Positions 23,405-32,039 of a stretch of DNA of 64,000 bases are shown here, piece by piece. How positions within the stretch are numbered: position 1 is the first letter of the stretch; each line of letters starts with the position of its first letter. The DNA is taken from the NCBI RefSeq assembly GCF_014650555.1, contig NZ_BMVE01000002.1:558001-622000 (forward strand), written 5' to 3'. The notes below the pieces were generated by a model. The model was not told where the DNA came from. It worked only from the letters and a program-made list of their open reading frames with translations, and did no database searches. Position numbers and translations under genes: made by a program. The stretch comes from Streptomyces goshikiensis. GTDB lineage: Bacteria > Actinomycetota > Actinomycetes > Streptomycetales > Streptomycetaceae.

Positions 23405-24817
23405 TCAGCTGGGCCGCGGGGACGCGGCGAGGCCCGCCGCGGCGCGTTCGGCGGCCGTGAGCGTCGGGGCCCGCAGGGCGCCCCGGTCGGTCGCCCGCAG
23501 GACGTGCCAGACCACCGCCGGGCTGAACCAGTGCGTGGGCGCGCTGTTCATGGTCATCACCCGCAGCAGCGCCGTCGTCAGCGCCCGCTGCGTCGTCGCC
23601 CCCGTCATCAGCCGGGTGACGTACGCGCCCATCACCCCCGCCCCCGGCTTGGGCCGCACCCCCGTCGCCCCCGGGTACAGGATGTCCTGCGAGGTCGCCA
23701 GTTCCCAGGCCGTCGCCACCTGCGGAGCCACCGCGCGCTGCGCCTCGCGGCCAATGCCCGGGTGCGAGAGCCCCTTCGCCCGCAGCAGGTCCCGTACGGC
23801 CAGCAGGCCCTGCGCCGCGACCGTCATGCCCTGCCCGTACAGCGGGTTGAAGGTGGCCACGGAATCCCCGACCGCGAAGAACCCGTCCGGCAGGTCCGCC
23901 TTCTCGAAGTACAGCCGGCGGTTGGCGGTGCCCTGGGTGACGGCCACGTCCGTGAGCGGCTTGCGGCCCTCCAGGAGCTCGCCCACGATCGGTGAGCGGA
24001 CCCCCTTGGCGAACGGGACGAACGCCTCCGGGTCCGCCGTGGGCTGCCCGCCCCGGGTGCCCGACAGGGTGGCCTGCCACTGCCCGTTCTCGATCGGCAC
24101 GATCGTCGCCGTCTGCCCCGGCACCGGAACCCGCGCGTCGGACTGCACGTTGACGATGGGGAACCCCGCCGCGTGGGCCCCGGCGGGCGCCTCGAAGATC
24201 CGGGTCGCGTACACGAGCCCGGAGTCGACCTCCGCCCGCCTGATCCCGCCCACGCCGAGCTCCTGGAGCCAGGTCCGGGCCCGGGAGCCGCGCCCGCTCG
24301 CGTCGACGACGAGGTCCGCGCCGATCAGCCGGCCCTCCTCGTCGGGGGTGTCGACCCGTACCCCGGTGACCCGGGCGGCCGTGCCCTCCAGGGACCGCAC
24401 CCGGCTGCGCTGGAGCGTGCTGACGCCGGCGAGGCCCGTCACCCGGGCCCGGACCACCGAGTCCAGCAGGTCCCGGCTGCAGGAGACGGTGAACTGCATC
24501 TCCTCGTAGCGCGGCAGCCAGCCCTGCGCGGTCAGGGTGACCAGGTCGGTCGGCAGGCTCCGGCGCAGGGCGCCCGCCGCCTGCCAGTCCCCGGTGATGC
24601 CCGGCAGGATCTCCTCGATGGCGCGCGCACCGCCCGACCAGAGCAGGTGGACGTGCCGGGCCTGGGGGAGCCCGCGCCGCGCCGCCGGGCCCTGCGGGAG
24701 GGCGTCGGCGTCGATGACCGTGACCGTCATGTGCTCGGCGAGGACCGCGGCCGCGAGCAGGCCGGACAGGCTGGCGCCGATCACGACGGCGTGACGGGGC
24801 GGGGAGGGCTGGGTCAT
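23405..24817 (-). CDS. FAD-dependent oxidoreductase/monooxygenase (geranylgeranyl-reductase-like fold)
   Basis: 470 residues. The N-terminus has the FAD dinucleotide loop VVIGASLSGLLAAAVLAEHMTVTVIDAD; a middle DLVVDASGRGSRARTWLQELG is the conserved D-G motif of class A flavoproteins; FFAVGDSVATFNPLYGQGMTVA is the second FAD motif around the ribityl chain. No membrane segment. Such enzymes hydroxylate or reduce lipid-like or aromatic substrates; which one cannot be said. Its start overlaps the stop of the upstream tandem-HTH regulator by 4 nt, so regulator and enzyme are made together. Confidence 0.87.
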   Translation of the reverse strand: MTQPSPPRHAVVIGASLSGLLAAAVLAEHMTVTVIDADALPQGPAARRGLPQARHVHLLWSGGARAIEEILPGITGDWQAAGALRRSLPTDLVTLTAQGWLPRYEEMQFTVSCSRDLLDSVVRARVTGLAGVSTLQRSRVRSLEGTAARVTGVRVDTPDEEGRLIGADLVVDASGRGSRARTWLQELGVGGIRRAEVDSGLVYATRIFEAPAGAHAAGFPIVNVQSDARVPVPGQTATIVPIENGQWQATLSGTRGGQPTADPEAFVPFAKGVRSPIVGELLEGRKPLTDVAVTQGTANRRLYFEKADLPDGFFAVGDSVATFNPLYGQGMTVAAQGLLAVRDLLRAKGLSHPGIGREAQRAVAPQVATAWELATSQDILYPGATGVRPKPGAGVMGAYVTRLMTGATTQRALTTALLRVMTMNSAPTHWFSPAVVWHVLRATDRGALRAPTLTAAERAAAGLAASPRPS

Positions 24818-25893
24818 CGTGGGTGCTCTCTGTCAGGGCCGTGCGGGGCATCGGCGGTGTCGGCTTCTGCGGCGGGTACGGCTTCTACGGCGGGTACGGC
24901 TTCTACGGTTTCTGCCGCGGGCGCGGCGTCCGTGGCGGGCGGCGGGAGCCGCGTGAGCTGCCCCTCGCGGGCGAGCAGGTCCTCCAGGTGGTCGGCCAGG
25001 GACTTCCATCCCCCCGGGGAGAGCCGCCCGGCCCGCGTCACGATGCCGCGTACGTCGTGCGCCCGCATCAGGGCGAGCATCGGGTTCTCCCCGCCCTGCC
25101 CGGCGGGCCCCAGCTCCCGCTCGATGCCGGCGAGGGCGGTCCCGAGCGCCTCGGCGTCATCGGCGAGCAGGAAGCCGCCCTCGACCCCGTAGAAGCGCTG
25201 GATCCCGGCGGCCGCCGCCAGGTTGGGCAGGCCCTCTCCCTGGGCGAGGCGGGTCAGTGACTGCCCGGACGCGTCGAAGGACGCGGCGATCTCGGCGAGG
25301 GAGTGCGGCCGGCCGTCCTGCCTGGGGCGGGTGCGGCGCAGGTGCTCCAGCCGCGAGCGGACCTGCTCCCTCAGCGGGGGCCGCGGCGGCCTTCCGTCGA
25401 GGGTGAGCCGGACCGCCTCCGGGGTCATGCCGGTGCGGTACGAGAGCTGCTCCAGGTCGTCCGTGCCGTACGCCAGGGCCCGCTCGACGGCGCTCTTGGC
25501 GTCGGCCAGCAGGAACCCGGCGTGGACCCCGAAGAACCGCTGTACGCCCGCCGCGTGCCCCAGCCGGGGCAGCCCGGTGCCCGCGTTGAGGGGGCCGAGG
25601 GAGGCGCCGGGCGCGCCGAAGTCCTCGGCTATGGCGGCGAGCGGCCACTCCCGGTCGTGTTTGTCGCGCCGGGTCGCCCGCAGCAGCAGGAACCGGCGGT
25701 GCACCCGCTGCTCCAGCGGGACTTCGGGGGCCGTGCCCGCCACCACGGCGGCGACGCGGGCCGGTTCGACCCCGGACAGGTGGCTCAGCCGCTCCGCGGA
25801 CAGCACTGCGGCGGGGTCCAGTCCCCGCCCGCGCGCGGCCTCGGCGACGCGGCCCCAGCACGCGGCGAGATCGGTTCGGACGGCGTCGCGCAA
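24814..25893 (-). CDS. Tandemly duplicated HTH regulator-like protein
   Basis: 359 residues from a TTG at 25893. Two copies of one domain are visible: AERLSHLSGVEPARVAAVV, then WPLAAIAEDFGAPGASLGPLNAGTGLP, AAGVQRFFGVHAGFLL; and QLSYRTGMTPEAVRLTL, then HSLAEIAASFDASGQSLTRLAQGEGLP, AAGIQRFYGVEGGFLL. Each copy looks like an XRE-type helix-turn-helix followed by the R-F-[FY]-G-V-x-x-G-F-L element. The single-copy relative at 59854 shares this element and the closing M-R-x-H-x-V-R-G-I-x-x-R-A tail. The C-terminus is a Glu/Ala/Val repeat. Coupled to the FAD oxidoreductase. DNA-binding role inferred. Confidence 0.75.
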   Translation of the reverse strand: MRDAVRTDLAACWGRVAEAARGRGLDPAAVLSAERLSHLSGVEPARVAAVVAGTAPEVPLEQRVHRRFLLLRATRRDKHDREWPLAAIAEDFGAPGASLGPLNAGTGLPRLGHAAGVQRFFGVHAGFLLADAKSAVERALAYGTDDLEQLSYRTGMTPEAVRLTLDGRPPRPPLREQVRSRLEHLRRTRPRQDGRPHSLAEIAASFDASGQSLTRLAQGEGLPNLAAAAGIQRFYGVEGGFLLADDAEALGTALAGIERELGPAGQGGENPMLALMRAHDVRGIVTRAGRLSPGGWKSLADHLEDLLAREGQLTRLPPPATDAAPAAETVEAVPAVEAVPAAEADTADAPHGPDREHPR

Positions 25894-26209
25894 CGGGCGG
25901 TTCTCCGTACCTCGACAGGGCGTTCGAGTGGCTGGGCTGACGTGCAGCCTAGCCGCCGGCCCCCTGCCGAAGCAGCGAAATCCCCACCTTTCCTACGCTG
26001 AAACTCAACAAACGTTGCCCCCACCCGCCCCCACCGGAGCCCCACCGGCACTCGCCGACAGCCCTCGGCGCCCGCGATGACCTCCGACGTAATCGACCCG
26101 CTCGCGCACCGGCGGCACAGTGGGGGCATCGGGTTCCGGAGCCGCGCACTCGGCCCCGGGGCCCGGTTCCCACCGTGTGCACCCGACCCTCGACGGAGGC
26201 CGATCCGCC
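25894..26209. other. Gene-free interval of 316 bp
   Basis: Divergent promoter space between the tandem-HTH operon and the small membrane protein. TAGGCT (minus strand, near 25945) is a possible -10 for the HTH gene. A 4+4 palindrome CAAC-AAAC-GTTG lies at 26006-26017. No convincing coding region. Confidence 0.5.
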
Positions 26210-26647
26210 ATGTCCGCACCCCTGCTCTCCGGCGCCGCCCGCATCGCGCGCACCCCCGAACCGCGGGCCATGCTGCGCCGCTTCCTCGCCCTCGATTCCC
26301 TCGTCACCACCGCCAACGGCCTCGCGTACGCGGCTTTCGCCGCCCCCCTCGGCCGTCTGCTCGGCGTCGGGCAGGACCTGCTGGCGGCGCTCGGCGTCCT
26401 GCTGGTGCTCTACGGCGCCGCGGTCGGGCTGCTGGCCGCGCGCCGGCGGCCCCGGCCCCTCGCCGTGGCGGCTGTGATCGACGTCAACTGCGCCTGGGCG
26501 GCCGCGAGCGTGGCCGCGCTCTTCCTCTGGTTCGAGCCCACCGCCGCCGGGGCCGTCTGGATCCCGGCGCAGGCCCTCGTCGTGGCAGCCTTCGCCCTCT
26601 CCCAGTGGCTCTCCCTGCGTGCGGGAGCGGGCTCAGTAGTCCAGTGA
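26210..26647 (+). CDS. Small four-helix integral membrane protein
   Basis: 145 residues from the ATG at 26210 (GGAGG about 10 nt upstream); upstream in-frame codons lack support. Four hydrophobic segments are visible: FLALDSLVTTANGLAYAAFA, DLLAALGVLLVLYGAAVGLLAA, PLAVAAVIDVNCAWAAASVAALFLW and WIPAQALVVAAFALSQWLSL, separated by short basic loops, implying an in-in topology. The family is common in actinomycetes but without known function. It ends 15 nt inside the converging XRE gene. Confidence 0.75.
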   Translation: MSAPLLSGAARIARTPEPRAMLRRFLALDSLVTTANGLAYAAFAAPLGRLLGVGQDLLAALGVLLVLYGAAVGLLAARRRPRPLAVAAVIDVNCAWAAASVAALFLWFEPTAAGAVWIPAQALVVAAFALSQWLSLRAGAGSVVQ

Positions 26648-27442
26648 GCGCAGGTACTTGGCCGTCGCCGGGTCCGCCGGGAGCAGCGTCTCGACGGCCA
26701 GCTCGGCGACGGTGACGTCCATCGGCGTGTTGAAGGTGGCGATGGAGGAGATGAAGGAGATCAGCCGCCCGTCGTGCTCGATGACCAGCGGGAGCGCGAT
26801 GTACGGGGCCGCCCCGTCCGGCTCGGCGGGGCGCGGCCGGTCCGGGGCGGGATCCGGCACGGGGTAGGCCGCCACCTCCTCGTACAGCGCGCGCAGCGGC
26901 GCCGAGCGGGCCAGCGCGATCTGCCGTCCCATCTGGGCCAGCAGGTGCCCGCGCCACTCGTCGAGGTTGTGGATCCGCCGGGCCAGGCCCTCGGGGTGCA
27001 GGGTGATCCGCATGGCGTTCAGCGGCGGGGTCAGCAGGTGCTCCGGGATCCCCTCCAGCAGCATCGCGATGCCCCGGTTGGCCGCGACGACCGTGTACGT
27101 GGCGTCCACGACCAGCGCCGGGTACGGCTCGTACCCCGTCAGCAGCCGCTCCAGCCCTTCCCGCAGCGCCCGCATCGACGGGTCGTCCAGCGGGGTCTGC
27201 GCGTACCGCGGTGCGTACCCGGCCGCGAGCAGCAGCGCGTTGCGCTCCCGGACCGGCACGTCGAGCTGGTCGGCGAGGCGCAGCAGCAGCTCCTCGCTCG
27301 GCCGGGCCCGGCCGGTTTCGACGAAGCTGATGTGCCGGGACGAGGACCCGGCGCGGCCGGCCAGTTCCAGCTGGCTGATGCCGCGCCGCCCGCGCCAGGT
27401 CCGGAGCAGGGCTCCGACGGACGACGTCGTCGTGGGGGTCAT
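26633..27442 (-). CDS. XRE-family regulator with MmyB-like ligand-binding domain
   Basis: 269 residues from ATG at 27442. The N-terminal helix-turn-helix is clear: LLRTWRGRRGISQLELAGRAGSSSRHISFVETGRARPSEELLLRLADQLDVP. The remainder is the MmyB-like PAS-related domain (YPALVVDATYTVVAANRGIAMLLEGI, LARRIHNLDEWRGHLLAQMGRQ, IEHDGRLISFISSIATFNTPMDVTVAELAVETLLPAD), which in relatives binds a fatty acyl or other small ligand. These regulators usually control a neighbouring enzyme or transporter gene. Its promoter side faces the pterin dehydratase gene at 27593. Confidence 0.9.
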   Translation of the reverse strand: MTPTTTSSVGALLRTWRGRRGISQLELAGRAGSSSRHISFVETGRARPSEELLLRLADQLDVPVRERNALLLAAGYAPRYAQTPLDDPSMRALREGLERLLTGYEPYPALVVDATYTVVAANRGIAMLLEGIPEHLLTPPLNAMRITLHPEGLARRIHNLDEWRGHLLAQMGRQIALARSAPLRALYEEVAAYPVPDPAPDRPRPAEPDGAAPYIALPLVIEHDGRLISFISSIATFNTPMDVTVAELAVETLLPADPATAKYLRSLDY

Positions 27443-27592
27443 GCCCCCGACATTAACCCGGCCGGCCCCGCAAGGACGCGGATGCACCCGCACGCACCAT
27501 GGCGCGGAAGCTCCCCCGGGCCCCGTGCTGTGGGAACCTTGACACCACGTCAGTCGCGGGACGGGCGAGGAGCACCGGGAAGGAGCGTGCGG

Positions 27593-27898
27593 ATGTCGGA
27601 CGAGCCGCTTTCGCAGAAGGAGATCGAGGACCGGTTGCGGGAACTCCCCGGCTGGGCCTACGAGAACGACCGCATCACCCGCACCTACCGGCTGGACGGC
27701 CACTTCGCGGCGAGCGCGCTCGTCGCCCACATCGCCGCCCTCCAGCAGGAGTTGAACCACCACTCGGACCTGACCCTCGGCTACGACACGGTCCGGCTCG
27801 CCGTGAACACCCACAGCGCGGGCGACGCCGTCACCGCGACCGACTTCGCACTCGCCGAACGCGTCGAGAGCATCGCCCCCGGCCACGGCGCGGCCTGA
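27593..27898 (+). CDS. 4a-hydroxytetrahydrobiopterin dehydratase (PCD/DCoH)
   Basis: 101 residues from ATG at 27593 with AAGGAG 7 nt before it. The family signature is intact: PGWAYENDRITRTYRLDGHF, and LQQELNHHSDLTLGYDTVRLAVNTHSAGDAVTATDFALA, with the paired His (HH-S-D) and the later His and Asp of the active site. The enzyme dehydrates 4a-hydroxy-tetrahydropterin after aromatic amino acid hydroxylation. A TTGACA at 27539-27544 may be a -35. Divergent from the MmyB-type regulator, which could control it. Confidence 0.92.
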   Translation: MSDEPLSQKEIEDRLRELPGWAYENDRITRTYRLDGHFAASALVAHIAALQQELNHHSDLTLGYDTVRLAVNTHSAGDAVTATDFALAERVESIAPGHGAA

Positions 27899-27929
27899 TC
27901 CCCGCACCGGGGTGAGGGCAGCGGCGGAC

Positions 27930-28355
27930 TCACAGGAGTTCCAGGCGCCACCACTGCGAGGGCGCGTCGCTGTCCTCGCACTGGCGGGCCCGGCCCTCCT
28001 CGTCCGCCTCCAGCGGCAGCCCGCTGATCGCGGCGATCAGGGAGACCACGCCGGGCGCGTCCAGGTGCTCCTCGACGATCCACTCCTGCGCGCCGAACGC
28101 GTTCGCCTTCCAGACCTGCACCCGGGTCCCGCTGTCCGTCGACGCGTTCGCGACGTCCAGCCGCTTGCCGTTGTGCGCGCTCACCAGGTGGAACAGCCCG
28201 CCGCCGCTGTGCACCGGCGAGATCAGCCACTGCTGGGCGGCCGCCGGCACGGGCGGCCCCGCGGGCCCGACGCCCACCCGGTTCCCGGCCTCCACCTGGA
28301 GCAGCAGACCGCTGGCGACGTTGCGGACCCGGTAGGGACCGTCCGGGGGATTCAC
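27930..28355 (-). CDS. Ricin B-type beta-trefoil lectin, cytoplasmic
   Basis: 141 residues from GTG at 28355. The three trefoil repeats are readable: GPYRVRNVASGLLLQVEAG, FHLVSAHNGKRLDVANASTDSGTRVQVWKANAFGAQEWIVEEH and VSLIAAISGLPLEADEEG ending QWWRLELL, with the Q-x-W-type core positions QQWLI, QEWIV and QWWRL. There is no signal peptide or catalytic domain, unusual for a family most often attached to secreted glycosidases. Only 14 nt separate it from the aldo/keto reductase stop, with GAGGAG overlapping that stop, so it is the second gene of that operon. Confidence 0.8.
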   Translation of the reverse strand: MNPPDGPYRVRNVASGLLLQVEAGNRVGVGPAGPPVPAAAQQWLISPVHSGGGLFHLVSAHNGKRLDVANASTDSGTRVQVWKANAFGAQEWIVEEHLDAPGVVSLIAAISGLPLEADEEGRARQCEDSDAPSQWWRLELL

Positions 28356-28369
28356 GCGCGACCCACTCC

Positions 28370-29218
28370 TCAGATGTCGAACTCGGCCGGGTCCGGCCCG
28401 AGCCGCCGGCCCTTCGGCCCGGAGCCCAGCGCGTCCAGCGCGGCCAGGTCCGCCGCGTCCAGCTCGAAGCCGAACACGTCGAGATTCTCCCGGATCCGCG
28501 CCGGGGTCACCGACTTCGGGATCACGACCGTGCCGTGGTGCAGGTGCCAGCGCAGCACCACCTGCGCGGCCGTCCGGCCGTGCTTGGCGGCGACCGCCGT
28601 GACGGCCGGCAGGGAGAGCAGCTCCTTGCCCTGGCCCAGCGGGGACCAGGCCTCGGTGGCGATGCCCAGCCGCGCGTGCAGCGCGCGCAGCTCCGCCTGC
28701 GGGAACAGCGGGTGCAGCTCGATCTGGTTCACGGCGGGCACCAGCGCACTCACCTCGGCGAGCCGCTCCAGGTCCTGCGGGCGGAAGTTCGACACGCCGA
28801 CGGCCCGGGCCCGGCCGCTCGCCGCGATCTCCTCGAAGGTCCGCCAGATGGTGAGGAAGTCGTCGCGCATCGGACGCGGCCAGTGGATCAGGTACAGGTC
28901 CAGGCGGTCGAGCCCCAGCCGTCCGAGGGAGGCGTCGAAGGCGCGCAGCACCCCGTCCCGGTCCCAGGACCGCGTCTTGACGTTCCACAGCTTGGTGGTG
29001 ACGAACAGTTCCGCGCGCGGCACGCCGGAGCGGGCGATGGCCCGCCCGGTGCCCTCCTCGTTGCCGTACGCGGCGGCGGTGTCGATGCTGCGGTAGCCGG
29101 CCTCCAGTGCGGTCCCGACGACCCGCTCCGCCTCGTCGTCCGGGACCTGCCAGACGCCGAGGCCGAGCCGGGGCATGAGCGTGCCGTTGTTGAGCTCGAT
29201 GGTGGGGGACTGGTTCAC
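28370..29218 (-). CDS. Aldo/keto reductase
   Basis: 282 residues. The catalytic tetrad is visible: Asp in YRSIDTAAAYGNEEGTG with its Tyr, Lys in FVTTKLWN, and His in YLIHWP. The nicotinamide-binding motif VGVSNFRPQDLERL and the NADPH-specific PKSVTPARIRENLDVFGFEL are both present. This is the 2,5-diketo-D-gluconate reductase-like group; it reduces a carbonyl with NADPH in the cytoplasm. Upstream of, and probably co-transcribed with, the ricin-type lectin gene. Substrate unknown. Confidence 0.93.
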   Translation of the reverse strand: MNQSPTIELNNGTLMPRLGLGVWQVPDDEAERVVGTALEAGYRSIDTAAAYGNEEGTGRAIARSGVPRAELFVTTKLWNVKTRSWDRDGVLRAFDASLGRLGLDRLDLYLIHWPRPMRDDFLTIWRTFEEIAASGRARAVGVSNFRPQDLERLAEVSALVPAVNQIELHPLFPQAELRALHARLGIATEAWSPLGQGKELLSLPAVTAVAAKHGRTAAQVVLRWHLHHGTVVIPKSVTPARIRENLDVFGFELDAADLAALDALGSGPKGRRLGPDPAEFDI

Positions 29219-29293
29219 GTCTGTTCGCTCTCTCGCCTCGGGCCGCCGCGGTCGGCCGCGGTCGGCCTCGGTTCGCCGCGCCGAGCGGGGACG

Positions 29294-30487
29294 TTACTGC
29301 GCCGCCGGGCCCGAGGGAAGCAACGCCCCGGAGCGGCGCGGTCCGCGCCGCTCCACCCCGTACTTCGTGCTCAGCCTCGCGATGAGCAGGCAGTACGCCG
29401 GGGAGATGAGCAGTTCGAGTACGAGGGCCTGCCAGGGGGCGTCCGCCGCCGTGTCGGTGTCCGCGAGCTGACCCAGCACGAGGGAGAGGCAGAAGGCGAC
29501 CAGGTTGTTCGCGGTGTGCGCCGCGATCACGGCCTCCAGGCCGCCGGTCCGGACGACCAGCCAGCCCCACCACATGGCCGAGTAGAACAGGAGGGCGAAC
29601 CCCGACCACGCGCCGAACCCGTGGGCCAGCGCGAACAGCAGCGAGGCCACCACGATGCCGGGCCAGGGCGAGCGGAGGAACCCTCCGAAGTACTGGGCCA
29701 GCCAGCCCCGGAAGACGAACTCCTCGGCCGCCGCCTGGAGGGGCACCACCAGCAAGAGCGCCACCAGGCCGAGCAGCAGCCTCCCCCAGCCGGGGAACTC
29801 GACGGCGCCGAGGCCCGCGTCGCCCTCCTCCAGCCAGCCCCACAGCATCAGCAGACCCGTCTGGAGAGAGAGGACGGGGAGCGCGACGGCGGCGCAGACG
29901 CCGAGCCAGCGCCACCGCAGCCGCCCCGTCACCGAGGCCACGCTCCCGGCGAACCGGTGGCCGCCGAGGCGGACCGCCAGCAGCACGGCGGGTATGCCGA
30001 TCGCGATCCCCGCGAGCGCCATGACGGTGTCGGCGAGGGGATCGTCCAGGAACCGCTCGCTGTCCGCGGGAGCGAAGTCCAGCCCCAGGGCGTAGCCGGC
30101 CGCCGCACCGGCGGCGATGACGGCGATCGTGCCCGCGACCAGGAAGCCGACCAGCAGCAGCAGTTCGCCGAGCCGCCCGAGCACGCCCTGGCGGCCGTTG
30201 CGCGCCTGCTGGTGGTAGAGCGAGTCCTCGGGAGCGGCGCTCGGCCCGCTGGGCCGCACCTCGTAACCCCACCGGGGCTGCGCCCCCGCCGCCGCCCAGC
30301 CGCCGTCCCCGGCGGGCCAGGCCAGGGGAGAGCGCCCGCCCTGGGGGCCGATCCCGCCCTGGGGGCCGATCCCGGGCCCGGCGCCGGGTTGGTCCCGGGG
30401 CGGCGGCCCGGTCGGAACGTCGGTTGCGGGCGGGAGGTGTTCGGCCGTGGGACCGGGCAGGTCCGCGCGATCGGGGGTCTCTGACAC
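29294..30487 (-). CDS. CPBP-family intramembrane metalloprotease
   Basis: 397 residues. The first 100 residues are a Pro/Gly-rich cytoplasmic tail that includes the short direct repeat GIGPQGGIGPQGG. About eight membrane helices follow. The CPBP active site is clear: EEFVFRG (motif 1, paired Glu), FALAHGFG (motif 2 His) and AAHTANN (motif 3 His). These proteases, related to Rce1 of eukaryotes, cut proteins within or near the membrane; in bacteria some process peptides or confer immunity, but no bacteriocin-like gene is nearby. Single gene. Confidence 0.88.
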   Translation of the reverse strand: MSETPDRADLPGPTAEHLPPATDVPTGPPPRDQPGAGPGIGPQGGIGPQGGRSPLAWPAGDGGWAAAGAQPRWGYEVRPSGPSAAPEDSLYHQQARNGRQGVLGRLGELLLLVGFLVAGTIAVIAAGAAAGYALGLDFAPADSERFLDDPLADTVMALAGIAIGIPAVLLAVRLGGHRFAGSVASVTGRLRWRWLGVCAAVALPVLSLQTGLLMLWGWLEEGDAGLGAVEFPGWGRLLLGLVALLLVVPLQAAAEEFVFRGWLAQYFGGFLRSPWPGIVVASLLFALAHGFGAWSGFALLFYSAMWWGWLVVRTGGLEAVIAAHTANNLVAFCLSLVLGQLADTDTAADAPWQALVLELLISPAYCLLIARLSTKYGVERRGPRRSGALLPSGPAAQ

Positions 30488-30576
30488 GGGTCGTCCGCCT
30501 TCTTCCAGCTCCGCCGTCCTTGGCCCCCCATTCGATCACGCGCTCGACCCCCTCCGGCCCCGGGCCCGGGAGTTGG

Positions 30577-31347
30577 TCACGCCGCGCCCAGATACGCCTT
30601 CCGCACCAGCGGGTCCGCCCGGACCTCCGCCGCCGTCCCCTCGGCGAGGACCGCGCCGAGGTCCAGTACGACCACGCGCGCGCAGAGCCCCATCACGAAG
30701 GCCACGTCGTGCTCGACCAGCAGCACCGCGCACCCCTCCCGGGCCAGTTCCCGCACCACACCGGCCAGTTGCTCCCGCTCGGGCGCCGACATGCCCGACG
30801 CGGGCTCGTCCAGCAGCAGCACCCGCGGCGGATCGGCCACCGCGCGCGCCAGCTCCACCATCCGGGCCCGGCCCACCGGCAGCCCGCCCGCGTACGAGGC
30901 CCCGAGCGGCCCGATCCCGCAGTCGTCCAGCACCCGCGCCCCCCGCTCCCGGCGCTCCCGTTCCCGCCGGCGCCGGGCCGGCGAGGCGAGCAGGTCGGCC
31001 GCGAGACCGCCCCCGCCGCCCCGCCACTCCTGCGCGACGAGCACGTTGTCCGCCACGCTGAGCTGCCCGAACAGCTGCTGCCGCTGGAACGTCCGGCGCA
31101 TCCCGTGCCGGGCCCGCCACACCGGGGAGCGGCGGGTGATGTCGGTCCCGTCCAGCAGGATCCGCCCCCGGTCCGGGCGGCGGATCCCGGACAGCACGTC
31201 GAACAGGGTGGTCTTCCCCGCCCCGTTCGGCCCGATCAGCCCGCACACCTCCCCGGCCCGGAGCCCGAGCCCCACCCCGGTCAGCGCCCTGACCCCGCCG
31301 AAGCGGACGCCGACCCCGCTCGCCTCCAGTACGTACGGCTCGCTCAT
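30577..31347 (-). CDS. livG: Branched-chain amino acid-type ABC transporter ATP-binding protein (LivG-like)
   Basis: 256 residues from ATG at 31347, which overlaps the LivF stop by 4 nt. Walker A is GLIGPNGAGKTT, the LivG-specific GMRRTFQRQQLFGQLSVADNVL follows, the signature is LPVGRARMVELARAVA (in place of LSGGQ), Walker B is VLLLDEPASGM and the switch His is in LLVEHDVAFVMG. It powers uptake together with LivF. It is in the same frame as the upstream permease part, and because no stop intervenes the raw sequence reads from the permease through LivF (out of frame) into this protein. Confidence 0.92.
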   Translation of the reverse strand: MSEPYVLEASGVGVRFGGVRALTGVGLGLRAGEVCGLIGPNGAGKTTLFDVLSGIRRPDRGRILLDGTDITRRSPVWRARHGMRRTFQRQQLFGQLSVADNVLVAQEWRGGGGGLAADLLASPARRRRERERRERGARVLDDCGIGPLGASYAGGLPVGRARMVELARAVADPPRVLLLDEPASGMSAPEREQLAGVVRELAREGCAVLLVEHDVAFVMGLCARVVVLDLGAVLAEGTAAEVRADPLVRKAYLGAA

Positions 31348-32039
31348 GTCGCCCTCCCCAGGTAGGCCTCGGTCAGCCGGTCCTCCTCCACCTCGGCCCG
31401 CGGGCCGCACCAGGACACCCGGCCCCGCGAGAGGTACGCGACGGTGTCGGCGACCCCGAGGATCCCGGCCGCCTTCTCCTCCACCAGCAGCAGCGCGGTC
31501 CCGGCGTCGCGGAGCTCGGTGAGCAGCGCGTACACCTCCGCCACCACGCGCGGGGCCAGACCGAGCGAGGGCTCGTCCGCGATCAGCACCTCGGGCGGCC
31601 GCTGGAGCAGCGGCGCCAGGGCCAGCATCTGCTGCTCCCCGCCCGACAGCGCCCCCGCGGCCACCCCGCGGCGCTCCCGCAGGTGCGGGAACCGCTCGTA
31701 GACGGCGTCCCGCGCCCGCGCGTCCGGCAGGCAGAGCGCCAGGTTCTCCTCGACGGTGAGGGAGGGGAAGACGCCCCGTCCCTCGGGCGCGAGCACCACC
31801 CCGCTCCGCGCCCGCCGTACCGCGCCGTCCCCGGTCACCGCCCGTCCCCGTACGAGGACCTCGCCCCCGGTGACGGGCAACAGCCCGGCGGCGACCCGGC
31901 ACGCGGTGCTCTTCCCGGCCCCGTTCGGCCCGAGCACGGCCAGGACCTCCCCGCGCCGCACGCTCAGATCCACCCCGCGCAGTACGAGCCCCCCGTCGTA
32001 CCCAGCCCGCACCCCCCCGCAGCTCCAGGGCAGGGACAC
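31344..32039 (-). CDS. livF: ABC transporter ATP-binding part (LivF-like); probably the C-terminus of a LivH-LivM-LivF fusion
   Basis: 231 residues if begun at the GTG at 32039. Walker A is AVLGPNGAGKST, signature LSGGEQQMLAL, Walker B VLIADEPSLGLAP, and LLVEEKAAGILGVADTVAYLSRGRV is characteristic of LivF. The usual LivF opening, V-P-A-L-E-L-R-G, is found instead in the permease frame immediately upstream, and joins this frame if the seven-base G run at 32012-32018 had six bases. So the GTG start is a fallback; the real product is more likely one long polypeptide. Coupled to LivG by a 4-nt overlap. Confidence 0.8.
   Translation of the reverse strand: MSLPWSCGGVRAGYDGGLVLRGVDLSVRRGEVLAVLGPNGAGKSTACRVAAGLLPVTGGEVLVRGRAVTGDGAVRRARSGVVLAPEGRGVFPSLTVEENLALCLPDARARDAVYERFPHLRERRGVAAGALSGGEQQMLALAPLLQRPPEVLIADEPSLGLAPRVVAEVYALLTELRDAGTALLLVEEKAAGILGVADTVAYLSRGRVSWCGPRAEVEEDRLTEAYLGRAT
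32012..32018 (-). other. Apparent +1 frameshift in a G7 tract within the Liv fusion
   Basis: On the coding (minus) strand the sequence is GAGCTGC followed by seven G's and TGCGG. With six G's the frame from the permease continues as VPALELRGVRAGYDGG into LivF without a break. With seven it leaves frame and reads 230 codons of LivF wrongly before meeting LivG in phase. Either a homopolymer sequencing error or a genuine slippage site. Confidence 0.75.

Noticed and set aside
26006..26017. CAAC-AAAC-GTTG as a possible second SOS box
   Set aside because: LexA boxes need GAAC and GTTC; both outer bases differ here. It may be another operator, but not SOS.
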